A stretch of 64,000 nucleotides of DNA from Malus domestica (taxonomy: Eukaryota; Streptophyta; Magnoliopsida; Rosales; Rosaceae): the NCBI RefSeq assembly GCF_042453785.1, contig NC_091670.1, forward strand, positions 4,381,001 through 4,445,000, in the 5' to 3' direction. Under the pieces are notes generated by a model. That model saw only the letters and a list, made by a program, of their open reading frames with translations. It had not been told where the DNA came from and did not search any database. Positions 10,718-22,999 of this stretch are shown piece after piece. Within the stretch, counting starts at the first letter, position 1. Each line of letters begins with the position of its first letter. Both the position numbers and the translations under genes were made by a program.

Positions 10718-13700
10718 TTATGTCACGTATTGACCCCCTACTTGAGAAGAAATAATTATTTTGCTCTTACTTTCATCCAGGACCAATTGGTTGAGTCGCT
10801 GAAGCAATAAATCAAAATCATCTTGGGTCCTTAAGAGGGTGAGACGAACATATCGATCTTCAGCTCCAAATTCAGCACCTGGACGACCATTAACATTCGC
10901 TTCTTGTTTCAGAACTTCATAGCAATCTTTATCCTCTTCCCTCTCGCACTTCACCCATGCATAGGCTGCAAATTCATTTGATCGTCAAAACATAATTTTC
11001 ACTTTTTCTGTCACCAAATTGATAAATCATTACACGCAGACACTTGCGCACTTCTGTACGGTGTTTACAATAAAATATGTCATCATGAACATTAAACTCT
11101 CATTAACTTTGAAAGGTGCAACGTCCTATGTTTATACAGGAATTCTTAAATTAAGTAACCTACACACACGTACTCTAGCATGTTTCGAAAATCACAGGAT
11201 GAGTTATAGTACATTACCTGGTGAAGGCTCTCTAATATTCTTGAAGAAGTTGCAGTATTTGGGTTCAAACTTTTGAAGAGTAAAGCGGTTTGACAGAGAC
11301 AGGATGTTTGTCAAATTTTACCAGCGTTTCTTCAAAGTGTGGTATCCGAACTAAAGATTTCCCTGCCTCCGGTTTCAAGGACGACATTTAGAAGCTTCAA
11401 AGCTCTTAGCTGAGCATCTCGAGAAATACCTAAGCTACTCATGAGTATATGCTGGGTGATCCTTTGGTACACAGACTCATCCTTTACCAATGCCCACCTG
11501 CACAAGGCAAAACATTAATATGATTTGCCTAAAGGGGCTTTACTTAGGGTTTAGGGTGATAAAATTCAAGCAGAATATCTCCCTATAAAATTCAATGGAT
11601 GTGGAAGAATATGTTTTTGTTTTATACAACGATATATTTACATTAAGGGTGGGGAGAATGTGGAAGAAAATGTTGGTTAGTATGTTAAGTACCCGAATCT
11701 AGTACCGGCATGGCCAGTGAGTTTAGAAATTGTAAATATCATGAGATCGTCATCTGCTGGAGCAGGAATTGCTGTAAAATGTGGCCAGTAGTATACACGA
11801 TCATAGATTGCCTTAGCATTCGGGCCTTGAAAAATTGCCTTCTTCAGCTGCCCATCTGGATTGTTTGGTGAGGTTACAAACTCAACAACATTTTTAGTAG
11901 CATCCGAAGTATTCTGCAGCAAGGCAGCATCTCCTTGAAACATATAGTCCATTGATCGGAAAAACTCCGTTTGCATTTGGTAAAGCTGTGAAAATTCACA
12001 TCGAAATCATGTATATCAATATTAAATAGTTTTAGTCATTGCTGTAAAGTCAGAAGTCGGATCTTACACTGTAATAAGGAATTGAAGCTACAACACTTGA
12101 AGGTGAAGAGTTGAAGTTATTGGAAGTCGACAGTGCGTTAACTGCAGCTGTTCGTGGCAAGAATTTCTGTCGGGGATGTTTCCTGGCCGACGAGCACACA
12201 GCTCCCCGAGAGGTTGGCGCTGGTTGATACTTTCTATCAGGCTTCTGCTTTACTGGCGGGCTTGTCGGGCAAGGCCTGTCGGGCAAGGCTTGTCGGGTAA
12301 GGCTGAAAGAGAAGGACAGAATTAACTTTGAAATGTGCCTTTGTGAGGCCTTAGGTGTAGGCCTTGAGGCTCACAATCAAGATTAACTTTTGAGTGCTCA
12401 GGCGTGCCACTGCCATCTTCAGCATGGCAGATGTAAAACGGATGTTGAATTTTAATTGTATATATACTCAAGAGACTATTTTAGTTATAACAGGTGCCTT
12501 TGTAGGGCCTTAGGTGTAGGCCTTGAGGCTTCCTGTTAATAACTAACTTAATATTTGAATATATACATATAATTCGTTTCATTGGTTATATAAATCTTAT
12601 AACCATTATACTTCTGATTACCCGAACCCGAAGGACAGAATAAATCCAAATAGGTGCCTTTGTGGTGCCTTAGATAGGCCTTGAGGCTTTCCATCAGAAT
12701 TCCTTCCATACTCATCGTTCTAGCCCGAATGACAGAATGAATCCAAATAGGTGCCTTTGTGGGGCCTTAGGTGTAGGCCTTGAAGCTTCCCATCAGGATT
12801 CATTCTATACTCAACGTTCTATGATAATCATAATATAATAGAAATAAAACTAGGTGATAGATCGATTACTTGCGCCCCAAGTAACTTCGAACTTCTTGTT
12901 TATCAAAGCTTGTCGTGGATGGGTTAAGTCCACATAAGGTCTTTTTTTATGCCTTGAGGCCAAGGACTTTTGGATGATCAAATCTTACATGCCCGAGGGT
13001 TTAGAACTTAGATCTGGTTTGAACTGTGAAGATATATTCAAACCGGATTCAAGTGCTGATAGAAACTTTTAATAGCCATATTACTATAAATAACTTGAAT
13101 ACAATTTGTAGTATACAACATATTGCTAGGCTAATGAATGAAAAGACAAAAACAAAGAGGGTCGGGCAAGGTTTAACCTTGTCGGGCAAGGCTGATCGGC
13201 TTGCAACTTCCTATCTTTGTGGTTTATCAAGGGGGTTGAGAGCATTTTAGAAAAGGGGTAGGGAGATGAGTTTACAAAAGAAATCGATACTACGACGGGT
13301 TCTTGACCAGGTAGCAGAGCTATTACAAAGGTTTATCCGGAGAAGGATGAAGGTTTGGGCTGACTACAGATTCGTTTTGAAGGCAAATATGGTTTTGAGC
13401 AGAGTTTGTGCTTGTATTTGTTTGGTTGTTTGAGTGTCCTGAGCTTTGATTCCTCTCTCCTCTTTTATAGACATTTTGACTTAGCCTCCTGTAGCGACAA
13501 CCTTGCCCGAATGTGGTTTGAAGGATAGTGACTCATCAGCTATTTTACTTGTATTGCCACTATAAAATACTTTTGGGCTGATTAGCTGGCAGGTCTATAC
13601 CACTTGGCCCTTGGGTAGGTGAGCAAGTGGTGCAAATGATCTGCACCTAGTCGGGAAAGACCATTTCTGCCTTCTGGACTTGGGCTGGTCTCCGGGCTTT

Positions 13701-13917
13701 TCTCTTCTTTGTTGGGCCAACTTCCTTTGGAGCCCAAAGTTTAAGTTTTAACCCAAACAGCAGCATTGAGAAGTTGGGTTGAGCCAGCACCAAAAACAAT
13801 GTATCTCCCTTCAGTGACCGCATTTCCGACAATGGTATGAATTTCGCGGATGTGCCTCTCAAGCTCTGCTGAGATGCGAGATTGATCAGGGAAGACATAG
13901 TTCATTAGATGCCATCC
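10718..13917 (-). pseudogene. Tryptophan aminotransferase-related / alliinase-family pseudogene split by a solo LTR
   Basis: Minus-strand exons are about 13917-13765 (WHLMNYVFPDQSR ... YIVFGAGSTQLLNAA), 12148-12068 (VNALSTSNNF), 11985-11694, 11497-11218 and 10965-10718. The third contains FVTSPNNPDGQLK and SKLTGHAGTRFG with the PLP-binding lysine. The last contains CEREEDKDCYEVLKQ and FGAEDRYVRLTLL. These match the Alliinase_C family, closest in my judgement to TAR3/TAR4-type proteins, which are PLP enzymes acting on amino acids. The N-terminal EGF-alliinase exon is not found. A 1.6 kb solo LTR sits inside the first exon, and exon 4 has a one-base loss (after GREIF) and an in-frame TAA (after KKRW). 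It is non-functional. Confidence 0.88.
12149..13759 (-). mobile_element. Solo LTR of the Tat-like gypsy family
   Basis: The ends are TGTTCGTGG at the left and AACCCAAACA at the right, the reverse complement of the LTR at 5436-7023. It is flanked by a perfect 5-bp target duplication GCAGC (12144-12148 and 13760-13764). No internal retroelement sequence is present, so it arose by LTR-LTR recombination. It lies within a coding exon of the TAR-like gene, and removing it with one duplication copy joins the exon in frame (codons for LLNAA then VNALS). Confidence 0.95.
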
Positions 13918-15424
13918 TGCTACTAAAAAATCAGCTTAATGAAATCCCGTAAGAACTGAGCTATTTTGCGTAAATAAAGATTTGATTCACTTGAAAGCCT
14001 TTCCCAAATTTCTACTTTGTAGGTGTGATATATGCTTGTGAAAATAAGGCTGGCCAAAGCTCCACACAACACAAAGAAGCCGAATTAGATGATAGAATTG
14101 GGAGTTGGGTGCGCGACGCTAATATTAATTAGACCGAACAAGCCTAAGACCATGCACAACCCTTTTCTTTGGTTAAACCTTAAAAAATTAAGCCACAAAT
14201 TTTAAAGCCATAACCTAGAAACAATTGTTTTTCTTCCATTGATTATGGCTTAAAATTTAAGCCACACATAATTAAAGAATAATTCTAGTCTAATTTTTTT
14301 TCGTTAACTTTTAAAAAAATAAGATTTATGTCGATTATTCTAATTTATTTTTATGAACATTTTTACCTAAAAATATTTAAATTCTAAAAAGGTGTATGCT
14401 CTATTGATAATCTTCTACCGACCGTAAACACCTTTATAGGGTTGTTTGGTGTTGGAGGTGGAATTAAAATTTTAACAATACGAGCCCGCAACTCCTTAGC
14501 ATTTTTGTTTGTACTTATAGCATCATCTTTGCTAATAAAAATTCATACCAAATAACAAGCAATATTTTCATCACTTGACCAATCAGGTCCTCTCACATGA
14601 TCTTTTGGCAATTTGAAAAATTTAGAAATAGGATGAAGTACTTTTGGGAAGTGGGTAGAAAGATAAAAAAAAACCGAAAAAAATGTATGAGGAAAGTGGT
14701 ATGTGTTTGGATGTTTGACCATATACATATATAATTATAAAGTTTTAAGGTGAAATTTGAGTTAAATATTTTTTAATTGTTTTAACAGTTAAATTTAAAA
14801 TTAGGCCATCAGAATTATTATTTTTTATTTTTTACTGTTGTATATACTCATATTCAATTACATCTATTGAATTTAATGTAATTATAAATATTTTTTAAAT
14901 CTAGATGGTTGGATTAATCAACAACCCATTGGTTATAGCTGTTGGATGGCCGAAAGAGTTGTTAGACTCATGATTAGTGGCCGACAAGACTGTAGGACAA
15001 AGCTGCAGTGCTGGGTCCCAGTGACGGCTTTGTCGCGTACATTTCAAACTTAGTACTGATTTGGTATTGATGTGCATTGAAAAAAAATTATTTTTGCTGT
15101 GCGTGAGAATAAGCAGCTGTGAAATAAAGCTGTAAAGTGTTTGGTAAACTTTTTTGTAAAAATGCTTTTGAAAAAAAAAAACAGTATTATAGTGTTTGGT
15201 AAACTTTTATGTTAAATAAATGTGAAAAAAAAACCGACTTTTCAAAGCTGGGTTTTGCAGCTTCTTGTTTTCTGTTTTTTTTCACCCAAAACTGTAAAAA
15301 AAAAACTGAAGTTGAATGTTTACCAAAGACAAAAAAACTTCCAACTTTTTTTATACCAACTTTTTTTAATTACCTCAATCTTAAACTGCACCTTAGTCAT
15401 TACCAATTCTTTTGTTGTTCACAG
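13918..15424. other. AT-rich intergenic region with MITE-like remnants
   Basis: No gene is seen. A stretch at about 14140-14290 has short inverted motifs around TTAAGCCACA and TGGCTTAAAATTTAAGCC. A stretch at 15110-15210 repeats AGTGTTTGGTAAACTTTT, the style of degraded hAT-type MITE ends. No target duplication could be fixed for either. The N-terminal exons expected for the TAR-like gene on the minus strand are not recognisable here. Confidence 0.4.
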
Positions 15425-16383
15425 GTTGCCCTTGTTGCAAATTATCATGGGATGGCACGCAGGATAAAAGGTAATCAATTTACATCCATAAAAGCTCTTC
15501 ACGGACCAATGCTGATTGATAACTTGATACTGCGGTCTTACCTTTTTGATATGCTGTTGTATATATATTTCTCGTTCTTTGTTTTTCTTTTGCCTTTTAT
15601 AAGCTGGAAACCTTGTCCTCTTAATGGAAAAACCTGTCAACCTTTAGCTCTCTTGGAACATCTTTGACAGCAATGGAAAAAGCAAACCGATTTGTTTGTT
15701 GAACATTTGTCCTGAATAATTGTCATCATTCATTTCCATTACTCTTCTTCAATTTTGTACGTTGACGTCAGTGAGAGTGTAGGTTTTGATCATTATTCAA
15801 TTTTACCTATGATGCCCAATGTGTTCAGGTTTTTAAATGTTTCTTTTGTAGTGTGAAACAAGCATGGTGATGTAAATAGTAGGTCTTACAGTGTTACCGT
15901 AATGTTATGAACATTGCCGATTACTTCTAATTTGATTATGGATTTTCGGATGGTGCCTAACAATATGTGTAAGTTCATAATAACACTATCCCAGAATTTA
16001 TGCCAATGCTTATTAATTTTTATTTTGCACATATGCTCGTCTTTTGATCTAAATTAAATTACAGGAAAGATTATTTTGCATGTCCAAACAACAAGACATT
16101 CCGGTTCTTAGCAAGTGTATATAGTTGCTCTCACTACAATATGTCATTGCGCAAGGAATTTGAGGGAGAGATTACGAATCAAGCTTTCTGGTATGATGGC
16201 TTGAAACATTACAAATTATTACAGGTATATTTTTCTTCTGTTTGATATTCATCTATTGTTTCTTAAGACACCTGTTGTAGGTACCCTATATATGGAGGCA
16301 TGCAAGATTGGAACTACAAAAATGGTGGCTGTCTTGAATTGACCTTGGAGATTAGTGGTAACAAATGGCCTACTGCTAATGAG
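15425..16383 (+). pseudogene. SOL1-like carboxypeptidase D remnant, second copy
   Basis: The blocks correspond to those of the first remnant: 15425-15470 (with a one-base deletion that shifts VALVANY...), 16065-16190 (DYFACP ... HYNMSL) and 16281-16383 (GGMQDWNYKNGGCLELTLE, open). The donor after block 1 is a normal GT here, unlike the AT at 7314. The introns align with those at 7314-8076. The copy is followed by a MITE and then by sequence shared with 40741-41365. It is a fragment only and cannot encode an enzyme. Confidence 0.82.
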
Positions 16384-16420
16384 GTCAGGCATCAGTTAGG
16401 GCGAGTGTTTGCAACCTTTA

Positions 16421-16723
16421 GGTATCGTTTGGTATGCAGACGGGATGGGACGAAACAGAATGGGATGGAACGGGACGGGACGGAACGGAGAGGGAGCAAA
16501 GATGCCCTCGGATGGAAACAAGGAAGAAGAAGGAGACGAAGAGTTTATAATTTTGTGTTCCACGGATGTGGAACGAGTCGTTCCAGGGGGTGAGGCGGAA
16601 TGAAAATTCATCCAAAATTCGTCACATGGAACAACGCGTTCCACTGGTTTTAGGCGTACCAAACGTGGGACAGAACACCTCGTCCCACTCCATTCCGTCC
16701 CGTCCCACGTACCAAACGGTACC
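16421..16723. mobile_element. Tourist/PIF-Harbinger-like MITE with pentamer arrays
   Basis: The terminal inverted repeats GGTATCGTTTGGTA and TACCAAACGGTACC are flanked by the 3-bp duplication TTA (16418-16420 and 16724-16726). The homologous site in the copy at about 40770-40780 reads uninterrupted (CAACCTTTAAATATAAAACC), so this is a confirmed insertion. Subterminal arrays of GGGAC/GGAAC pentamers (and CGTCC on the other side) and a central CGTTCCAGGGGG motif are shared with the MITE at 35809. The long ORFs across it are artefacts of this composition. Confidence 0.92.
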
Positions 16724-17767
16724 TTAAATATAAAACGATATTCTTTAGCCAAGTTTATCATGTATATGAGGATACGGTTACGCCCTTGGTGTAGCCATAG
16801 GTCCAATGGAACTTAGGGGGGGTGGGGACAGAACTTTGCATGGTACTGGCTGTTCATATTTTGAGTGGCAATATAAAACCACGAATTGTCAATCCATAGC
16901 TTGCCTTGCCTTAATTTTTGCACAACAGGACACGTGATTTAAGTCCTTGCTTTCCATATTGTGAATGGCAATATAAAAGCAAGCAGCAGAACACCTGAGA
17001 AGTATTTAAGGATATAGAGAATGCCTGATCCATCCAAAATTTATATAACATCTCTAATGTAGCTCTTTAGTTTATACCCTACTTTTCTTTGTAATTTATG
17101 GCAATTTTAAGTTACTTCATTCTTAGATTTTGGTCGTTTCCTGTGTTGAATGTTTTCCCTCATTGCCCTTATTTTCATCTATTGTTCCTGTTTTGACATA
17201 TCCGCTTTGCAAATAAAAGTATGTTCGGACTTGTTAACGGAAAAGAAGAAAACTATTTTCAGACTACTCCTGGAAGTTTTCCTCTGTTTGCTAGTCATTT
17301 GTGAATTTTTTACGCTTTGATTGTGATGTGTAAAGGCTTGGTTGTTGTTATAGGATTCACCCCACTTAATGGTGTTCTAGGATGCATACAGCCAACCCTA
17401 CTTAGTGGGATAAGGCTTGGTTGTTGTTGTTGTTGATTGTGATGTGTGATTTTTAGTGGACTATAGGAAATTTAAAGATGTGTTGCATTCAGTTTGATCC
17501 CCCAGAGTGCTTCAGAACTTAGAAGAAACCATCATTTCATGAATGCTTGTGTCTTCTGAAAAAATAAAATTGATATCGTGCCAAATTAATTGTAAATCTT
17601 AATAGGGTGGAAGAAAGAATTCCTTTCCGTGAGACATAAGCATCCATCTCCTCCTCTGACCATCTTTTTTAATTTTATTTTCGAATTTACTATTATTAGG
17701 GGGAGGGGGGAGATTTTCTGATTTCTTGCTTCAATTGGGATTTCAAGAATCCAAGTGTGATTAAATT
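16724..17767. other. Duplicated SOL1-flank spacer
   Basis: The part from 16727 to about 17320 aligns with 40780-41365, for example GGATACGGTTACGCCCTTGG and AGCAAGCAGCAGAACACCTG in both. It appears to be intron or spacer of the SOL1 block. No exon is recognised. It is interrupted by the LINE/SINE-like insertion at 17332-17434. Confidence 0.7.
17332..17434 (+). mobile_element. Short RTE/SINE-like retroposon insertion with (TTG)n tail
   Basis: This 103-bp segment ends in CTTAGTGGGATAAGGCTTGG followed by repeated TTG. I recall this as the 3' end typical of plant RTE-type LINEs or their SINE derivatives. It is flanked by a 13-bp direct repeat GATTGTGATGTGT (17319-17331 and 17435-17447), as expected for target-primed reverse transcription. 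The parallel copy at about 41360 lacks it. Confidence 0.75.
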
Positions 17768-18358
17768 TTGTTTGTGTTTAATCAAAGAGGAGTATATCTC
17801 ATCTTACTAATCTATGTGGATAATAAATCGCTCACAGGAAACAATACTTATCAAATGGCTCAGTTGACAAAGAGATTGGGCACTTTATTTTCCATGAAGG
17901 ACTTGGGTCGTCTCAACTACTTCCTAGGTGTTGAAGTAACCTGCTCGGGTGATCAAATGCATCTCACAGAGTCCAGGTATGCCCTGGACTTGCTGGAATG
18001 TACTAAATTTATCAATGCCAAGCCATTCTCGACTCCAGTTTCTTCTGGACAGAAACTGAGTGCTTTTGGGGGTGAATCATATAGTAACCCTGAATTATAC
18101 CGAAGTGTTGTAGGCGCCCTACATTATATGACAATTACGAGACCTGATTCTTATGTTGTGAACCAAGTGTGTCAGTTCATGCATTCATCCAACAACACTC
18201 ATTGGAGGGCAGTTAAAGAGGATCCTACGTTATTTGAAGGCTACCTATGATCAGGGTCTTGTTTATAGACCTCGAGGTGTACAATTGACTGGAGGCTTCT
18301 GTATATACTTGGGTAAAAACTTAATATCGTGGAGTTCGAAGAAACAGAAAACAGTTTC
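17768..18358 (+). pseudogene. Old Ty1/copia relic: reverse transcriptase C-terminal part and start of RNase H
   Basis: The reading YVDNKSLTGN (degenerate YVDD motif), MKDLGRLNYFLGVEV, ALDLLECTKF, PELYRSVVGALHYMT and ITRPDSYVVNQVCQFMH is the RT-RNase H junction of a copia element. A frame change occurs near 18225-18260, then GGFCIYLGKNLISWSSKKQ leads directly into the inserted copia at 18359. The 5' part and LTRs are not identified. Continuation lies at 23353-23688. Confidence 0.88.
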
Positions 18359-18712
18359 TGTTAGTTGATTAAGGTCTAAACTGTATTTTCCTTACTTTAG
18401 CAAGTGTAAATAAATCAGTTAGTGATCAAGGGCTGAGATTAGATGATATTGTGCTAGGCTTGGATGTAAACATGTGTCAAGATCTCATAGGGTCTTGTAA
18501 TGAATGGTATGATGAGCTCATAGGCTATGTAGCTTCTCTCTCCCTAGTAGTCATGTAAATGTTGAGGAAAGAAGGAATATATGCAGCAGAGCATTCTTTG
18601 GCTCTCTCTGAGATTTTTGAGAACTCTCTCTGTCTTTTCATTTTCTCTCTAAAAACTTCTTCTTCTTATGCACATTTCTAAATACATCACTACATAACAG
18701 GAAAGTCCAACA
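18359..18712 (+). repeat. 5' LTR of nested copia element
   Basis: 354 bp, beginning TGTTAGTTGATTAAGG and ending AGTCCAACA. It is directly followed by the initiator-tRNA-Met-type primer-binding site. It is nearly identical to 22993-23347, and the differences I see are TATGTAG versus CACGTAG with one indel and ACTACAT versus ACTGCAT. Confidence 0.95.
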
Positions 18713-18818
18713 TGGTATCCAGAGCCTAGGTTCGATTTCGGACTGGGCGTTGAATTCTGTGAAATTGTGTGAGAGAATCCAACGTGAAATCTCTCCATTT
18801 CATTCCGATTCAAGCTAA

Positions 18819-21800
18819 ATGGCTGGATCTGGAAGCGGTGATTTACGAGCTCCCGTTTTTGATGGAACGGAGTTCGAGTTCTGGAAAGTGAGAATGGTCA
18901 CCATTTTCAAATCGTATGGGATATGGAAATTGGTTGACAAAGGGATTGTTATTCCAGATTCGAAGAAGAAAGGAGAAAAGAAGAAAACAAAGAAGGAGAA
19001 AGACGAGGAAGATTCATCCTCATCGGATGATGATGAAGGAGATGATGACGAGTTGGACGCACACATGGAAGATCAGCTCATGAAAGATGCTAAGGCACTG
19101 GGCATTATTCAAAGTGCTGTCTCGAAGGAGATCTTCCCTCGGATTGTGAATCAAGAGACCTCAAAGGGTGCCTGGGATCTACTCCAGGAGGAGTTTCGCG
19201 GCGATGAACAGGCAAGATCTGTTAAACTTCAAAGTTTACGTCGTGAATTTGAGTATATGAGAATGAAGGAGAATGAATCTCTATCTGTCTATCTTACTAG
19301 ACTATTTGAATTAATTAATCAAATGAAATCTTATGGTGAGAACCTCACTCATCAAAGAGAAGTTCAAAAGGTTTTGATTAGTTTGTCCAGTAAATATGAT
19401 CCAATCTGTGTTGTGATTGAAAGAACTTCTTATTTGAATACTGTGACTGTGCAAGAAGTGGTAGGATCTCTTAAGAGTTATGAGCTTAGATTGAGTAGAC
19501 ATGTTGATGAAATTACAAGCACGGAGCATGCTTTCTCCACTATGGGTCTTGTACCTAAAGCACAGAATAGGCCACTCACACAGGGAAATCACAGTAAGGG
19601 AAAGAAGAATTGGAAGTCTATGTCTAGGAAGTGGGAAAACAACACTCGACAGCCTGAAAGACAGGGCGAGATCACTGAGGGTGTTAAACAAAAGTGCAAG
19701 ATCTGTGATAAGGCTCATCATGGAGAGTGTTGGTTCAAAGGAAAACCTAAGTGTCATAACTGCAACAGATTTGGACATGTAGTGAGAGATTGTCACCAAC
19801 CAAAGAAAAATCATACTGCAAATTATTTGAATCATGTTCAAGATAATGCAATGATGTTCTATGCCTGTCATAAGGCCTCTGTGCAAGAAAACAATGGTGT
19901 TTGGTATTTGGACAGTGGTTGCAGTAACCACATGACCAGTACTGAATCATTGATGATCAATATTGACAGAAGTATAAGGTGTAAGGTGAAAATGGGCACA
20001 GGGGAATTGGTTGACTCAGTTGGCAAAGGCACACTGATTGTGGAGACCAAAAGAGGCACTCGGTTCATACCAGAAGTAATGATTGTACCTGGTTTGGATG
20101 AAAATCTTCTCAGTGTAGGACAAATGGTTGAACATGGCTATTGGTTGTTGTTTGGTAATTTCATGGCCTGCATATTTGGAGATCGTGAATTGCAAGATCA
20201 TATAGCCACTGTGAAAATGAAGGGAAATAGATGCTTTCCACTAATGTTTAATCATGTGGATCATATTGTAGCAAATATTGCTACCACTGAAGGTAACACA
20301 TGGAAATGGCACAGAAGATTTGGGCACCTAAACTATGACAGCCTGAGAATGTTACAAGAAAGGAGTATGGTGTATGGTCTGCCATATCTAAAGGAGTACA
20401 ATCAGGTATGTGAAGGGTGTGCTACTGGAAAGGCTCACAGAGAGGCTTTTAGCAAAGAACAGAAATGGAGAGCAAAGTTGCCATTAGAACTTGTACACAC
20501 AGATGTGTGTGGACCCATGAGTGAAACACTTGGAGGTAGCAGGTATTTTCTCACCTTCATAGATGACAAGTCCAGAATGTGTTGGGTCTATTTTCTGAAG
20601 TGCAAATCTAAGGTATTCAGAATTTTTAAAATGTTCAAGGCCATGACTGAATTACAAACTGGTTACAAACTGAAGAAAATCAGAAGTGACAGATGAGGAG
20701 AGTACACATCTCTAGAATTTGAAAGATTTTGTGAAGATGTTGGTATTGAAAAGCAACTCACTGTTGCTTATTCTCCCCAGCAAAATGGTATTGCTGAAAG
20801 GAAGAATCGTACCATAGTTGAGATGGCAAGAACCATGCTCTATGAAAAAAAATTACCACTCAAGTTCTGGGGTGAAGCAGTTCACACTGCTGTCTACTTG
20901 CTTAACAGGTGTCCTACCAAAGCACTAGAGAACAAGACTCCTTTTGAAGAATTCTGTGGTAGAAAACCAGGGGTAAAACACTTGAGAATCTTTGGTTCTG
21001 TTTGCTACACTCATGTGCCAACCCAGTTAAGACAAAAACTGGACAGAAATGTGTATTTGTTGGATATGGGACAAGAGAAAAGGGTTACAGGGTGTATGAT
21101 CTGAAACACAACAACATCATTGTCTCAAGGAGTGTTATTTTTGATGAAGATGCTGCTCTTAATTGGGAGAATATGGAAACTGTGCATTTCTCGGTACCTT
21201 TCTCAGAAGCTAATGAGGGTATAAGCATAACTGAGATAGAAAATGGCGTGTGTGAAGAAACTAATATTAGTTCCTCTGGTTTATCTTGCCCAAATACAAG
21301 AAGTGAGTATGTTTCCAGTGTACACAATGATGCTCCTAACACTGTGAATATGGAGAGTGAAATTCCACTCACAGAAACCTATGACAACACACCAAAGAAG
21401 TGGAGAGATCTGAATGAAGTGTTTGCTCAGTGTAGACTCAGTGTCATTGAACCTGAGAATTACATTGAAGCTTCTCAAGATGAAGCTTGGAAGAAAGCAA
21501 TGGATGAGGAGATTACTATGATTGAGAAGAATGACACTTGGAGATTGGTTGATAGACCAAGTGACAAACCAATTGTTGGGGTAAAATGGATCTTCAAAAC
21601 CAAATTGAATTTGGATGGCACTGTACAAAAACACAAGGCAAGATTAGTTGCCAAAGGATACACTCAAAAGCCCGGAATTGATTTTAATGAGACGTTTGCA
21701 CCTGTGGCTAGATTGGATACTATAAGAACACTCATTGCTTTGGCAGCACAGAAAGGGTGGAAACTGTACCAGTTAGATGTAAAGTCTGCTTTCCTGAATG

Positions 21801-22999
21801 GGATCCTTGAAGAGGAAGTGTATACAGATCAGCCAGATGGATATATTGTCAAGGGAGAAGAACACAGAGTATATAAGTTAAAAAAGGCCCTGTACGGTCT
21901 AAAACAAGCTCCCAGAGCTTGGTACAGCAATATTGATACTCATTTGCTGCAGAGTGGATTTAAAAAAAGTCCAAGTGAGGCCACCTTATATGTGAAACAT
22001 GTGGATGGACAGGGAACTCTGATTGTCTCTATATATGTGGATGACATAGTTTATACTGGAAGCTGTTTAGAAATGATTGAAGATTTCAAATGTGATATGA
22101 TGAACAAGTATGAGATGTCTGACTTAGGCTTGTTACATCATTTTCTTGGAATTGGAGTAATCCAACAAGAAGGGAGTATCTTTATTCACCAGAAAAAGTA
22201 TGCACTGAGTTTACTGGACAAGTTTGGTTTGAAGAGCTGCAAGTCTGTCTCAATACCTTTACCTCCCACGGATAAGCTAAGGAAAGGTGATGGGAGTGAA
22301 GCTGCAGATGAAGAATTGTATAGGAAAATTGTTGGCAGCCTTCTATACTTAACTGCAACAAGGCCTGATATCTTGTACTCAGCATGTGTACTTGCCAGGT
22401 ACATGCACTGTCCTTCCATCAAACATCTTGGCACTGCAAGGAGGATCCTCAGATATGTGCAAGGAACTGTTGACTATGGAATTAAGTATGAAAAGGGAAA
22501 TGCAGCTCTACTCATAGGATTTTGTGACAGTTATTGGAGTGGAGATGAAGATGACATGAAGTCCACATCAGGGTATGCTTTCAGCTTTGGCAGTGGTGCA
22601 TTTTCTTGGGCTTCTGTAAAGCAACAGAGTGTTGCACTCTCAACTGCTGAAGCCGAGTATATGAGTGCCTCAAAAGCCACCACTCAAGCTACATGGCTGA
22701 GATTTGTGCTGCATGATTTTGGTGAAGAATTGATCGAACCAACTCCTTTGATGTGTGATAACACATCAGCAATTGCAATGTCAAAGAATCCGGTATTCCA
22801 TCAGAGGTCTAAACATATCAAGAGGAAGTTTCATTTCATCAGAGATGCAATTCAAGAAGGAACAATTGACCTGCAATACTGCAAAAGTGAGGAGCAACTA
22901 GCTGACATTTTCACCAAAGCACTTGCTAAAGACAGATTCTGTGCTTTGAAGGATAAGCTTGGGGTAATCTCAGTTAAGACCTTAGAAGGGAGTGTTAGT
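18819..22999 (+). pseudogene. Copia gag-pol polyprotein with one nonsense codon and one frameshift
   Basis: The ATG at 18819 opens Gag (WDLLQEEFRGD, zinc knuckle CHNCNRFGHVVRDC) with a lysine/acidic insertion at residues of about 50-85. Then come protease (VWYLDSGCSNHM), GAG-pre-integrase (WHRRFGHLNYDSLRML), integrase (VHTDVCGP, QNGIAERKNRT), RT ([16 protein letters not shown]) and RNase H ([23 protein letters not shown]). A TGA at 20694-20696 replaces the codon after KIRSDR in integrase. A one-base shift at about 21045-21060 moves the frame before [15 protein letters not shown]. The rest is open to a stop just inside the 3' LTR, so the copy is young but probably not autonomous. Confidence 0.94.

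Noticed and set aside
15209..15667. 152-codon ORF
   Set aside because: It covers AT-rich MITE-like sequence, the SOL1 exon in a shifted frame and intron. It has no coherent protein.
16300..16806. Overlapping ORFs on both strands up to 136 codons
   Set aside because: They run through the pentamer arrays of the MITE (GGGAC/GGAAC), which lack stops in several frames. Only the first codons overlap the SOL1 exon.
19311..19931. 206-codon minus-strand ORF
   Set aside because: It is the antisense shadow of the copia gag. Unlike 56594-57232, it lies opposite an intact sense coding frame.
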